This document shows, piece by piece, positions 1-7,352 of a DNA stretch of 11,193 nt (position 1 is its first letter; every line of letters starts with the position of its first letter). The stretch comes from UBA1858 sp963926275 (GTDB lineage: Bacteria > Pseudomonadota > Gammaproteobacteria > UBA4575), in the NCBI GenBank assembly GCA_963926275.1, contig CAWUWP010000122.1:1-11193 (forward strand). The letters run 5' to 3'. The translations under genes and the position numbers were made by a program. Under the pieces are notes generated by a model that was given only the letters and a program-made list of their open reading frames with translations, was not told the DNA's origin and ran no database searches.

Positions 1-54
1 ACATTCGGATGACCTCCAGTTAAAATATATTTAGTTAAATGAGAAACATTCTGG

Positions 55-71
55 TTTAGAATGATTCTAAA
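55..71. repeat. Short inverted repeat upstream of xseB
   Basis: The arms TTTAGAA (55-61) and TTCTAAA (65-71) are perfect complements around a 3-base centre. A further ATTCT copy at 48-52 lies just left. The site is about 100 bases before xseB and upstream of the promoter candidate, so it could be an operator, or the hairpin at the end of a gene lying left of the window. There is no T-run after it, which argues against an intrinsic terminator on the + strand. The rest of 1-173 shows no credible gene. Confidence 0.4.
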
Positions 72-101
72 ACGGCGCAAGATTAGGATAAGTCTAAATA
101 T

Positions 102-128
102 TTGTCAACAGTATTGCACCTCTACAAT
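102..128 (+). promoter_or_regulatory. Weak sigma70-like promoter candidate for xseB-ispA-dxs
   Basis: TTGTCA (102-107) and TACAAT (123-128) resemble -35 and -10 boxes, but the spacing is only 15 bases, shorter than the preferred 16-18. A transcript would start near 135, leaving about 40 bases before the xseB GTG. An alternative pair, TTGCAC (114-119) with AACAAT (137-142), has 17-base spacing but a poorer -10. One of the two probably serves the operon, and I cannot choose between them. Confidence 0.3.
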
Positions 129-173
129 ACCCGTTTAACAATACACCCATACCATTAAATCCTGGAGAAACTC

Positions 174-437
174 GTGCCTGGTAAAAAAGCCGCCACAAAA
201 ATAAATTTTGAAAAATCATTAGCAAAGCTTGAGCAAGTCGTAGAAAAACTCGAATCTGGCGATCAGCCGCTTGAAGCGGCGCTAAAATTGTTTGAAGAAG
301 GTATATCACTAACCCGTGGGTGCCAGCACGCACTCAAGCAAGCCGAAGAAAAGATTACTATCCTTAGCCAGCAAAATGAAGAGTGGCTGACTGAATCTGA
401 AGAGTCTGTGGGAGATTTTCTTGACGGATCTAGCTGA
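174..437 (+). CDS. xseB: Exodeoxyribonuclease VII small subunit
   Basis: XseB is the small helical subunit of exonuclease VII. Several copies join one XseA subunit in the cytoplasm to degrade single-stranded DNA from either end into short acid-soluble oligonucleotides. The 87-residue product has the family core: a FEKSLAKLEQVVEKLESGD helix (about residues 12-30), then PLEAALKLFEEGISL (about 32-46) and a QAEEKI helix. Family members are usually about 70-90 residues. The start is GTG at 174, behind GGAG at 164-167 with a 6-base spacer; no ATG fits the family N-terminus. The last 17 bases overlap the start of ispA in another frame. The xseB-ispA-dxs order is the classic gammaproteobacterial arrangement, although XseB has no biochemical link to isoprenoids. 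xseA is not in this window. Confidence 0.95.
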   Translation: MPGKKAATKINFEKSLAKLEQVVEKLESGDQPLEAALKLFEEGISLTRGCQHALKQAEEKITILSQQNEEWLTESEESVGDFLDGSS

Positions 438-1314
438 GTACTTAGCCTCATGTGGTCGGCGCGTAGAGTCATTTTTTGATAAAAATTTGCCCTCAAAAGA
501 TCAAGCGCCAACCACCTTACATGACGCTATTCGCTATTCAGCAATGAATGGAGGGAAACGGATTCGCCCGGCGCTAGTCTATGCCACCGGCGAGGCATTA
601 GGCATTGAATGGTCGAACATAGATTGTATTGCCGGCTCGATTGAACTCATGCATAGCTACTCGTTAATCCATGACGACTTACCTGCCATGGACGACGACG
701 ACCTAAGACGAGGCAAACCAACATGCCATCGAGCTTTTGATGAAGCCACTGCGATTCTTGCGGGAGATGCCATGCAGACACTTGCGTTCTCGGTATTAAC
801 CGATGCTTCTATCCCGGGTCCTGAGGCTGCAATCCGCGCACAGCTGACAAATCAATTAGCCTATGCCGTGGGTTCGCTAGGCATGGCCGGTGGACAGGCA
901 ATGGATTTAGCCGCCGTTAATAAAGACATTTCTATTGGCGCACTTGAATATATTCATCGACAAAAAACGGGGTGCTTAATCCGTGCCTGTATCGATATGA
1001 CGCAGACTTGCTGTACAACACTTAACCAGCAGCAACGTTCAAGTCTGTTACAGTTCGCGGAGCATCTTGGTATTGCTTTTCAGATTCGCGACGATATTTT
1101 AGATGTGATCAGCGACACTGACACATTGGGCAAGCCTCAAGGCTCAGATAGCGAACAAAACAAACCTACTTACGTGAGTATTTTAGGTATCGAAGAATCG
1201 GAAAGACGCTGTGATGATTTTTACAAGCAAGCTTTAAAGTGCTTAGACGGATTTAAAGATGCCTCAACCAAGCTACGCATGTTGGCTGAACATATTGTTT
1301 GCAGACAGCATTAA
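421..1314 (+). CDS. ispA: Farnesyl diphosphate synthase (geranyltranstransferase)
   Basis: IspA condenses isopentenyl diphosphate with dimethylallyl and then geranyl diphosphate to give C15 farnesyl diphosphate, the precursor of ubiquinone side chains and undecaprenyl phosphate. At 297 residues it is close to the E. coli enzyme (299). Visible motifs are GGKRIRP (residues 44-50), the first Asp-rich motif DDLPAMDDD (85-93), FDEATAILAGDAMQ (106-119), GGQAMDL (157-163), HRQKTG (179-184) and the second Asp-rich motif DDILD (224-228). Both Mg-binding clusters are intact. The start is TTG at 421, inside the xseB end. GGGAG at 410-414 with a 6-base spacer supports it, and the resulting N-terminus matches the family. 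The overlap implies translational coupling with xseB. dxs follows after 27 bases, consistent with one transcript. Confidence 0.95.
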   Translation: MTDLAEYLASCGRRVESFFDKNLPSKDQAPTTLHDAIRYSAMNGGKRIRPALVYATGEALGIEWSNIDCIAGSIELMHSYSLIHDDLPAMDDDDLRRGKPTCHRAFDEATAILAGDAMQTLAFSVLTDASIPGPEAAIRAQLTNQLAYAVGSLGMAGGQAMDLAAVNKDISIGALEYIHRQKTGCLIRACIDMTQTCCTTLNQQQRSSLLQFAEHLGIAFQIRDDILDVISDTDTLGKPQGSDSEQNKPTYVSILGIEESERRCDDFYKQALKCLDGFKDASTKLRMLAEHIVCRQH

Positions 1315-1341
1315 TTAATCGCGCAATGAATAAAATTTAGC

Positions 1342-3243
1342 ATGGAAACTATCGAATACCCGACACTTGATAAGATTGAGCTACCTAAAGACCTAAGAAA
1401 ATTTCCCCTCACTCAGGTCCCCAGTGTATGCGATGACTTAAGGAATTACTTACTGGCTTCGGTATCCAAAAGTGGTGGCCATTTCGCTGCCGGGCTGGGC
1501 GTTATCGAACTCACCACCGCATTACATTATGTCTACAACACGCCTCAAGACAAATTACTTTGGGATGTTGGCCATCAAAGCTATCCGCATAAAATTCTTA
1601 CCGGCCGTAAACATCAGGTTGAATCTATTCGTACACGCGGAGGTTTAGGGCCTTTTCCGTGTCCAGAAGAAAGTGAATATGATTGCTTTAGTGTCGGCCA
1701 TTCCAGCACCTCTATTAGTGCCGCTCTCGGTATGAATTTATCTTTTCAACTCAATAATAGTACGCAACAAGCAGTACCTATTATTGGCGATGGTGGGCTC
1801 ACAGCAGGCATGGCCTATGAAGCGCTGAATCACCTTGGTGACATTCGCGCCAACATGTTAATCATTCTTAATGATAACGAAATGTCTATTTCCCGTAACG
1901 TAGGGGCTATGACTAATTATCTGACTCGCATGTTATCAGGCCGAGTATTTTCTAGCATGCGTGAAGGCAGCAAGCGCTTACTCAAACCTATGCCGCCAAT
2001 GTTGGAGCTAGCTCGCCGCACTGAAGAACACGTAAAAGGCATGTTTGCACCAGGCACTTTGTTTGAAGAAATGGGTATTCGCTACTTTGGCCCAGTTGAT
2101 GGACATGACTCTGTTTCGCTCGTCAAAACACTGCGTAACATAAAGCAAATTGACGGGCCTAAAATTCTTCATGTAATCACCAAAAAAGGTAAAGGCTATT
2201 CTCTCGCCGAACAAGACCCGGTGGGATACCACGCAGTACCCAAATTTGATCTCAGTATCGGCGTTGAAAAAAAATCTGTTCCTGATGCAAAACAAACTTA
2301 TACGCAAGTATTTAGCGATTGGATCTGTGACATGGCGAAAAAAGACTCTCGATTAGTCGCCATTACTCCCGCCATGCGAGAAGGTTCTGGCTTGGTTCGC
2401 TTTCAAAAAGAATTTCCTGATCGATATTATGACGTGGCGATTGCAGAACAACACGCAGTCACTGTTGGCGCAGGCTTAGCCATCGCAGGCCATAAACCTA
2501 TTGTGGCTATTTACTCAACTTTTTTACAACGTGCTTACGACCAACTAATACATGATGTTGCTGTACAAAACTTACCCGTGGTATTTGCAATCGATCGTGC
2601 TGGCGTAGTTGGCCCTGATGGCAAAACTCACACCGGTAGTTATGACTTAAGCTTTTTACGCTGTATCCCTAATATGACCATCATGGCACCAGCAAATGAA
2701 TGTGAAACTCGACAAATGTTACAAACAGGCTTTGAGATTAACGGCCCAAGTTCAATTCGTTATCCGCGCGGTACCGGGCCTGGCAGCACTGTACACAATG
2801 ACTTTGCAACGTTAGAAATTGGTCGGGCAGACGAAGTCCGCACAGGAAAAGATGTGGCTATATTATCTTTTGGTTGCACCTTAGCGAATGCTTTAGCGGT
2901 CGCAAACCAAATCAATGCCACGGTGATCAACATGCGTTTCATTAAGCCTATCGATGAAGGTATGATATCTCGCGTAGCAACGTCACATTCTTTAGTTGTC
3001 ACCATAGAAGACAATGTGGTGATGGGAGGCGCTGGTAGCGCCGTCAATGAAGTCATTGCCGCACAACAAATTTCTGTGAAACTACTAAATTTAGGTCTGC
3101 CTGACCAATTCCAGGAGCATGGATCACGTGAAGAATTACTTGCTGATGCTGGCCTAGACAGCAAGTCTATTGCCGCCAGAATCAAGGGAATATATCCGCT
3201 TAGGGATTGCGCCGCTAAAAGTGCTCACGTATTATCAGGGTAA
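1342..3243 (+). CDS. dxs: 1-deoxy-D-xylulose-5-phosphate synthase
   Basis: Dxs is a thiamine-diphosphate enzyme that joins pyruvate and glyceraldehyde 3-phosphate to make DXP, the first and flux-controlling intermediate of the MEP isoprenoid pathway, also used for thiamine and pyridoxal. The 633 residues are near the usual length (about 620-640). The N-terminal domain has SGGHFAAGLG (His47), WDVGHQSYPHK (His78), GHSSTS (His120) and the thiamine-diphosphate motif GDGG...NDN (149-152 to 177-179). The pyrimidine domain has AEQHAV with catalytic Glu369, then YSTFLQRAYDQ and DRAGVVGPDGKTHTG (418-432). A C-terminal transketolase-type domain follows. The ATG at 1342 has no good Shine-Dalgarno sequence, so translation may rely on coupling to ispA, 27 bases upstream. 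The enzyme looks complete. Confidence 0.97.
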   Translation: METIEYPTLDKIELPKDLRKFPLTQVPSVCDDLRNYLLASVSKSGGHFAAGLGVIELTTALHYVYNTPQDKLLWDVGHQSYPHKILTGRKHQVESIRTRGGLGPFPCPEESEYDCFSVGHSSTSISAALGMNLSFQLNNSTQQAVPIIGDGGLTAGMAYEALNHLGDIRANMLIILNDNEMSISRNVGAMTNYLTRMLSGRVFSSMREGSKRLLKPMPPMLELARRTEEHVKGMFAPGTLFEEMGIRYFGPVDGHDSVSLVKTLRNIKQIDGPKILHVITKKGKGYSLAEQDPVGYHAVPKFDLSIGVEKKSVPDAKQTYTQVFSDWICDMAKKDSRLVAITPAMREGSGLVRFQKEFPDRYYDVAIAEQHAVTVGAGLAIAGHKPIVAIYSTFLQRAYDQLIHDVAVQNLPVVFAIDRAGVVGPDGKTHTGSYDLSFLRCIPNMTIMAPANECETRQMLQTGFEINGPSSIRYPRGTGPGSTVHNDFATLEIGRADEVRTGKDVAILSFGCTLANALAVANQINATVINMRFIKPIDEGMISRVATSHSLVVTIEDNVVMGGAGSAVNEVIAAQQISVKLLNLGLPDQFQEHGSREELLADAGLDSKSIAARIKGIYPLRDCAAKSAHVLSG

Positions 3244-3272
3244 TTAGCAGTTAAAACCCCATAAATTATAGT
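3244..3272 (+). promoter_or_regulatory. Sigma70-like promoter candidate for folE2
   Basis: TTAGCA (3244-3249), 17 bases, then TATAGT (3267-3272) give a -35 matching 4 of 6 and a -10 matching 5 of 6 consensus bases at ideal spacing. The -35 box begins right after the dxs stop codon. Transcription would start near 3279, only about 16 bases before the folE2 ATG, just long enough to include AAGAGG at 3281-3286. folE2 could therefore be expressed apart from the isoprenoid genes. I see no clear Zur-type palindrome over it. Confidence 0.45.
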
Positions 3273-3294
3273 TATTAATCAAGAGGTTAGATAC

Positions 3295-4104
3295 ATGAGC
3301 GCGAGCGCTGGAGATATCGCAACAACGATTCCTGATACACAAAATAAAGCAGACACGCGCAAAATTCCGATTGATAAAGTCGGTATCAAAGGAATAAAGC
3401 ATCCTGTACGAGTACTAGATCGCTCGGGTGGAGAACAACATACAATAGCTGAATTTAATATGTATGTGAATTTGCCGCACAATTTCAAAGGCACTCACAT
3501 GTCTCGATTTGTGGAAATTCTCAATGAATATGAGCGAGAAATTTCAGTTAAATCATTTAACGATATGCTAGAAAAGATGGCTGAACGTCTTGAAGCAGAT
3601 TCAGGCCATATCGAAATGACGTTCCCTTATTTTGTTAAGAAAACTGCACCTGTCAGCGGTGTTGAAAGCCTACTCGATTACCAAGTATGTTTTCGTGGTG
3701 AGATTAATAACAAAACGGCACGCACAGATGTGGTTGTTCTTGTTCCTGTGACCAGCTTATGCCCTTGTTCAAAAAGCATTTCTGATTATGGCGCACACAA
3801 CCAACGTTCACACATCACTGTTTCTGTGCGAATTAAAGACTTTGTTTGGGTGGAGGAATTAATCGAAATGGTTGAGCAACAATCTTCTTGCGAGTTATAT
3901 GCCTTACTAAAACGTCCTGATGAAAAATATGTCACAGAACGCGCTTACGATAACCCTAAATTCGTTGAAGACTTAGTTCGCGACATTGCGACGCAACTAA
4001 ACAACGATGATCGCATTGATTCTTACACAATAGAATCAGAAAATTTTGAGTCTATTCACAATCACTCTGCATACGCTTACATTGAAAAAGACAAACGCGC
4101 ATAA
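3295..4104 (+). CDS. folE2: GTP cyclohydrolase I, type IB (FolE2)
   Basis: FolE2 converts GTP to 7,8-dihydroneopterin triphosphate, the entry step of folate and queuosine synthesis. It is the prokaryotic isozyme, unrelated in close sequence to zinc-dependent FolE, and can use metals other than zinc. The 269 residues carry the family signatures: DKVGIKGIKHPVRV (about 27-40), FRGEINNKTARTDVVVLVPVTSLCPCSK with the metal-site cysteine region Cys156/Cys158, then the YGAHNQRSH motif (165-173), TERAYDNPKFVEDLVRD (214-230) and ESIHNHSAYAYI (252-263). The start is supported by AAGAGG with an 8-base spacer. It follows dxs on the same strand after 51 bases containing a possible promoter. The stop codon lies inside a perfect palindrome shared with convergent bamC. 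Whether the organism also has FolE cannot be seen here. Confidence 0.95.
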   Translation: MSASAGDIATTIPDTQNKADTRKIPIDKVGIKGIKHPVRVLDRSGGEQHTIAEFNMYVNLPHNFKGTHMSRFVEILNEYEREISVKSFNDMLEKMAERLEADSGHIEMTFPYFVKKTAPVSGVESLLDYQVCFRGEINNKTARTDVVVLVPVTSLCPCSKSISDYGAHNQRSHITVSVRIKDFVWVEELIEMVEQQSSCELYALLKRPDEKYVTERAYDNPKFVEDLVRDIATQLNNDDRIDSYTIESENFESIHNHSAYAYIEKDKRA

Positions 4105-4116
4105 CGCGCGTTATGC
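4085..4116 (-). terminator. Palindrome and T-tract between convergent folE2 and bamC
   Basis: GCATAACGC (4099-4107) and GCGTTATGC (4108-4116) form a perfect 18-bp dyad, which can fold as a 7-bp stem with a GCGC loop. Read on the - strand it is followed by GCG, TTT, GTC and TTTTT (down to 4085), which resembles an intrinsic terminator for bamC. On the + strand the hairpin is followed by TTAGCC with no T-run, so for folE2 it may only protect the 3' end or stop transcription weakly. The - strand T-tract is the Lys-rich tail of the folE2 coding region. Confidence 0.6.
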
Positions 4117-5166
4117 TTAGCCAGTAGTACGAAATACTTGGTATGCGCTGAGAATTTGATTCAATATCACACGTGCATCTTGCTCTGAGACAACACGTCC
4201 ATCAGTATCATCCGCATAATGCACAGTAATTAATGTTTGTGCATTTTGCGGTAACAAGTGTACTTGGTAACGCGAGCTTTTCAACGCATAGCCGTCAGGC
4301 AGATCTAAGTTGCTAGCATCGATAAAGTAAACACCTTTAGCTCGGCTTTGCTCAAATATAGCCAAGCCTGTTCGGTCTAACGCAATACCTGTGCGACGCC
4401 ATACTCGACTGTATTGATCTCCGACAAATAGTACAGGGATACCGCCGATATCCTGCAAATCAATATGTAACCGCGGACCTTGTGTATTCGCTACTTCAAA
4501 AATAGCGTCTTGACGTGACTTACCCAGGTGCGTCATTAAATTCACCATGACTTCGGCTTCAGTTTCCGGATCACTTTTGGCTGTCGTCCACACGCCACCT
4601 TCATCAGTCAGCGCTTTTAGCTCGATCTTACGTTGGCTGACAAAAATGTTAGTCACTGCATTAGGTTCACGTTCGAGACGAATACGAAACTTGCTTCGTG
4701 TTGCTGCCACTTCGCGAACATTAGTTAAACCGCTATTACTTGAGTCAACTTGCTCGATCCAGTCTGTTTCCATTATTCCGATAGAAGGCGTGTCTTTATC
4801 TAGCGGTATGCCTTGATTGGCCCAAAATGAACGTAATAATGGCCACACATTAACAGGGTCAACTTCTGCCTCTAACCATCGCAAATCACCTTCTCGACGT
4901 AAAGACACATCAACATATTCTGGCACGACGCTAGCATCGAGCGTTTTACCATAGGTTTCAAGCGCACTCACTCTGTCATTGCCTGTTTGCGGAATTTTTA
5001 AACTGTCGTCCCACTCAGGTGCGACTAATTCTGGTGGCGCTTCTAAACCACCAACACTGCTTGCCTCACCATATTTAGTCCCGGCAAATTTATTTACCAA
5101 GGCACATGAATTCAATACGGATAGTGCCGAAATCAAAACACTTAATTTAACTATTTTTTTATTCAT
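4117..5166 (-). CDS. bamC: Outer membrane assembly lipoprotein BamC (NlpB)
   Basis: BamC is a lipoprotein of the BAM complex, which folds beta-barrel proteins into the outer membrane; it binds BamD through an extended N-terminal stretch. The 349-residue product starts with a lipoprotein signal peptide: KK near the N-terminus, a hydrophobic run, then the lipobox LNSC with Cys21 as lipidation site. A low-complexity stretch with GGLEAPPELVAPEWDDSLKIP follows, then two helix-grip-like domains (about 80-200 and 235-340). The second includes GIPVLFVGDQYSRVWRRTG, which corresponds to the E. coli segment LPMLVVRGPFNVVWQRL. I chose ATG 5166. An in-frame TTG at 5178 lies 2 bases after the dapA stop and would add four residues. 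Neither has a clear ribosome binding site, so coupling to dapA is likely. The dapA-bamC order matches E. coli and supports the call; overall sequence divergence is high, as usual for BamC. Confidence 0.88.
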   Translation of the reverse strand: MNKKIVKLSVLISALSVLNSCALVNKFAGTKYGEASSVGGLEAPPELVAPEWDDSLKIPQTGNDRVSALETYGKTLDASVVPEYVDVSLRREGDLRWLEAEVDPVNVWPLLRSFWANQGIPLDKDTPSIGIMETDWIEQVDSSNSGLTNVREVAATRSKFRIRLEREPNAVTNIFVSQRKIELKALTDEGGVWTTAKSDPETEAEVMVNLMTHLGKSRQDAIFEVANTQGPRLHIDLQDIGGIPVLFVGDQYSRVWRRTGIALDRTGLAIFEQSRAKGVYFIDASNLDLPDGYALKSSRYQVHLLPQNAQTLITVHYADDTDGRVVSEQDARVILNQILSAYQVFRTTG

Positions 5167-5180
5167 GTTTATATTCAATT

Positions 5181-6056
5181 TTATAAGCAGCCAGCTTTTT
5201 TCAAGGCAGCGCGCATGACATCATGATATTGCTTATCTAAAGGCGTTAGCGGTAATCGCAATCCTGATGGAATTAATCCCATTTCATGTAAAGACCATTT
5301 AGTTGGGATAGGGTTCGATTCAATAAATAAATCGCGGTGTAGATCTTCAATTTTAGCATTAATTTCCTGGGCTTTTTCGCGATCACCAGCCAATGCTGCT
5401 TGACACATTTCATGCATTAATCGTGGTGCAATATTTGCCGTAACAGAAATGACGCCTTGACCACCGGCAAGAATAGATTCCATCGCCTGAAAGTCTTCCC
5501 CGCTAACAAACATAAAATCAGGGCCACATAGCTGCCTGATTTTAATCCCGCGATCTAACTCACCTGAGGCTTCTTTGATACCGATGATATTTTTAATTTT
5601 TGAAAGACGCACCACCGTTTCAGGCAACATGTCACAGGCTGTACGTCCTGGCACGTTATATAAAATCTGGGGGATATCAACTTCTTCAGCGACTTTTTTG
5701 TAGTGCTGGTATAAACCCTCTTGAGTCGGTTTATTATAGTATGGCGTAACTAATAAACAGGCGTCGACACCCGCCTCTGCTGCGCAACGCGTTAGTGAAA
5801 TAGCTTCCCAGGTAGAATTCGCTCCCGTGCCACCAATCACAGGCACACGGCCATTTACGCGACTAACAACTCGCTTAATTACTTCGCAATGCTCATCGTG
5901 ATCTAATGTCGCTGATTCACCGGTGGTGCCAGCAGGAATAATCACGTCAGTTTTATTTTCTAGATGAAAATCGACCAATTTATCTAACGACTCGAAATCA
6001 ACTACCCCGTCTTCATTCATGGGTGTGGCAATCGCAACCATGCTGCCTTTAAACAT
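5181..6056 (-). CDS. dapA: 4-hydroxy-tetrahydrodipicolinate synthase
   Basis: DapA condenses pyruvate with aspartate semialdehyde, the first committed step to diaminopimelate (peptidoglycan) and lysine. The 291-residue TIM-barrel protein aligns almost without gaps to E. coli DapA. The Schiff-base lysine is Lys161 (in GIKEASG), with Thr44-Thr45 and Tyr133 as the proton-relay triad together with Tyr107 of the neighbouring subunit, and Arg138 for aspartate semialdehyde binding. Residues that form the lysine feedback site in Gram-negative enzymes are all present (Ser48, Ala49, His53, His56, Asn80, Glu84, Tyr106), so lysine inhibition is expected. The start ATG 6056 has GGAG at 6066-6063 with a 6-base spacer and gives the family N-terminus MFKGSMVAIATPM. 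bamC follows with little or no gap, and a promoter candidate lies upstream. Confidence 0.98.
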   Translation of the reverse strand: MFKGSMVAIATPMNEDGVVDFESLDKLVDFHLENKTDVIIPAGTTGESATLDHDEHCEVIKRVVSRVNGRVPVIGGTGANSTWEAISLTRCAAEAGVDACLLVTPYYNKPTQEGLYQHYKKVAEEVDIPQILYNVPGRTACDMLPETVVRLSKIKNIIGIKEASGELDRGIKIRQLCGPDFMFVSGEDFQAMESILAGGQGVISVTANIAPRLMHEMCQAALAGDREKAQEINAKIEDLHRDLFIESNPIPTKWSLHEMGLIPSGLRLPLTPLDKQYHDVMRAALKKAGCL

Positions 6057-6088
6057 TCATCTCTCCGTACGCGCTAAAATTGCAAGGA

Positions 6089-6117
6089 ATAGTAATCGGC
6101 CGCATACCCCTTTACAA
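6089..6117 (-). promoter_or_regulatory. Sigma70-like promoter candidate for dapA-bamC
   Basis: On the - strand TTGTAA (6117-6112), a 17-base spacer and TACTAT (6094-6089) give a -35 and -10 each matching 4 of 6 consensus bases. Transcription would start near 6082, about 26 bases before the dapA ATG, leaving room for the GGAG site. The 139-base gap between perM and dapA therefore probably separates two transcripts. I see no terminator with a T-run behind perM in this gap. Confidence 0.45.
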
Positions 6118-6195
6118 GCGTATCTTTGTGTTTGAACGACTCTAAGTAGGGGGGATTCAAGCATTCATACGCCTATATTGTCTCCAACTAGATAA

Positions 6196-7272
6196 TTACC
6201 CCTGTTCAGATGTCGGCTCATGCGCATCCACTTTGGGCCAAGCATTAATCACCGCGTTGACCAGGGTCGCTAATGGAATAGCAAAAAACACTCCCCAAAT
6301 ACCCCAAATCCCGCCAAAAAATAATACTGCTGCAATAATCGCCACAGGGTGCAAATTCACTACTTCAGAAAATAACAGTGGCACAAGGATATTTCCATCC
6401 AGGAATTGAATAACACTGTAGGCAATCAGTACATAGGCAAATTCACTTGAAATACCCCACTGCGCATAGGCAATAAACATCACCGGCAGCGTTATCACAG
6501 CGGCTCCTGCATAGGGAACAATCACCGAAAGCCCGACTAGCACCGCTAGCAACATGGCATAATTTAAACCTAAAAAGATAAACGTCACATAGGTCGCAGA
6601 CATAATGATAAAGATTTCAATGAATTTCCCACGCACATAGCTGGCAATTTTCTGATTGACCTCAAACCAGACTTCATTGGTTAACTCACGATCACCGGGT
6701 AGAAAATCTTTTAGCCATTGCAAAATCAACACCTTGTCTTTTAGCAAAAAGAACACTAGCAATGGCATTAAAATTAAATAAACAAGAATTGTGATCAAAC
6801 CCACGACAGAAGCGAGCGGCTTAGAAAACAGTGCTTGCCCAAAGGTTAGCAACTCACCACGAATATACACAATCATATCGTGCACTTGTTCTTCATTGAT
6901 TAGACTTGGAAATCTTTCCGGCAACTGCATAAGTAGTTGCTGCCCTTGGCTCACCATCATTGGCATATCTTTGAAAAATTCGGTGAGTTGTTTCGACAAC
7001 ACGGGAATAAAAACAAATAACAACATTAACAGTAATGCCATGAACATTGAAAAAACAATGAATAGTGCAATAATTCTTGGACTCTTGCTTTTTTGCAATA
7101 ACGAGACGGCGCCGTCCAACAAATAGGCGATGACAATACTGGCTAATAATGGCGCTAATATTTTCCCAGCAAAGATTATAATCGCAAATCCGCCCAGCAA
7201 AAATAGCAGCAATATAACCACCTGAGGATCCGAGAAATGGCGGGTATACCAAGCACGTAAATAATCAAACAT
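6196..7272 (-). CDS. perM: AI-2E family transporter, PerM-like inner membrane protein
   Basis: This is a polytopic inner-membrane protein of the AI-2E/PerM family. Members are described as exporters (autoinducer-2 for TqsA, Na+/H+ antiport in some), but the substrate of the PerM branch is not established. The 358 residues show a hydrophobic pair near the N-terminus (about 19-55), another segment at about 65-90, a soluble middle part with DMPMMVSQGQQLL, and further segments to the C-terminus. Family-typical stretches include the PYAGAAVITLP region and LDGNILVPLLFSEVVNLHPVAI, ending in FFAIPLATLVNAV. ATG 7272 gives MFDYLRAWYTRHFSDP, which lines up with the E. coli PerM start. An in-frame TTG at 7278 has a slightly better placed AGG, so the start is uncertain by two codons. 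lysR ends 80 bases upstream on the same strand. No clear promoter is visible between them, so read-through is possible. Confidence 0.85.
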   Translation of the reverse strand: MFDYLRAWYTRHFSDPQVVILLLFLLGGFAIIIFAGKILAPLLASIVIAYLLDGAVSLLQKSKSPRIIALFIVFSMFMALLLMLLFVFIPVLSKQLTEFFKDMPMMVSQGQQLLMQLPERFPSLINEEQVHDMIVYIRGELLTFGQALFSKPLASVVGLITILVYLILMPLLVFFLLKDKVLILQWLKDFLPGDRELTNEVWFEVNQKIASYVRGKFIEIFIIMSATYVTFIFLGLNYAMLLAVLVGLSVIVPYAGAAVITLPVMFIAYAQWGISSEFAYVLIAYSVIQFLDGNILVPLLFSEVVNLHPVAIIAAVLFFGGIWGIWGVFFAIPLATLVNAVINAWPKVDAHEPTSEQG

Positions 7273-7352
7273 AGACAACTAACAACCTAACTTAAAGCAA
7301 TAAAATATGATAAACCAATAGATGAATATGCCTCACAATGCGCAATATGAAG

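Noticed and set aside
1..34. Short open stretch ending at TAG 32-34 that might be the tail of an upstream gene
   Set aside because: Only ten codons are visible, all frames close quickly, and there is no recognisable family signal.
1326..1340. Mini-ORF of four codons ending 1 base before the dxs ATG, as a possible reinitiation leader
   Set aside because: It has no ribosome binding site, and so short an ORF is easily chance in AT-rich sequence.
2760..3185. Long reverse-strand open frame inside dxs
   Set aside because: It lies wholly within a well-supported gene in another frame and shows no family motif.
3250..3294. Possible Zur box before folE2
   Set aside because: The region is AT-rich, but I cannot find the GTTATA...TATAAC type dyad expected for a Zur site.
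6893..7252. Reverse-strand frame of 119 codons inside perM
   Set aside because: Same-strand frame shadow of perM, with no ribosome binding site and no recognisable domain.
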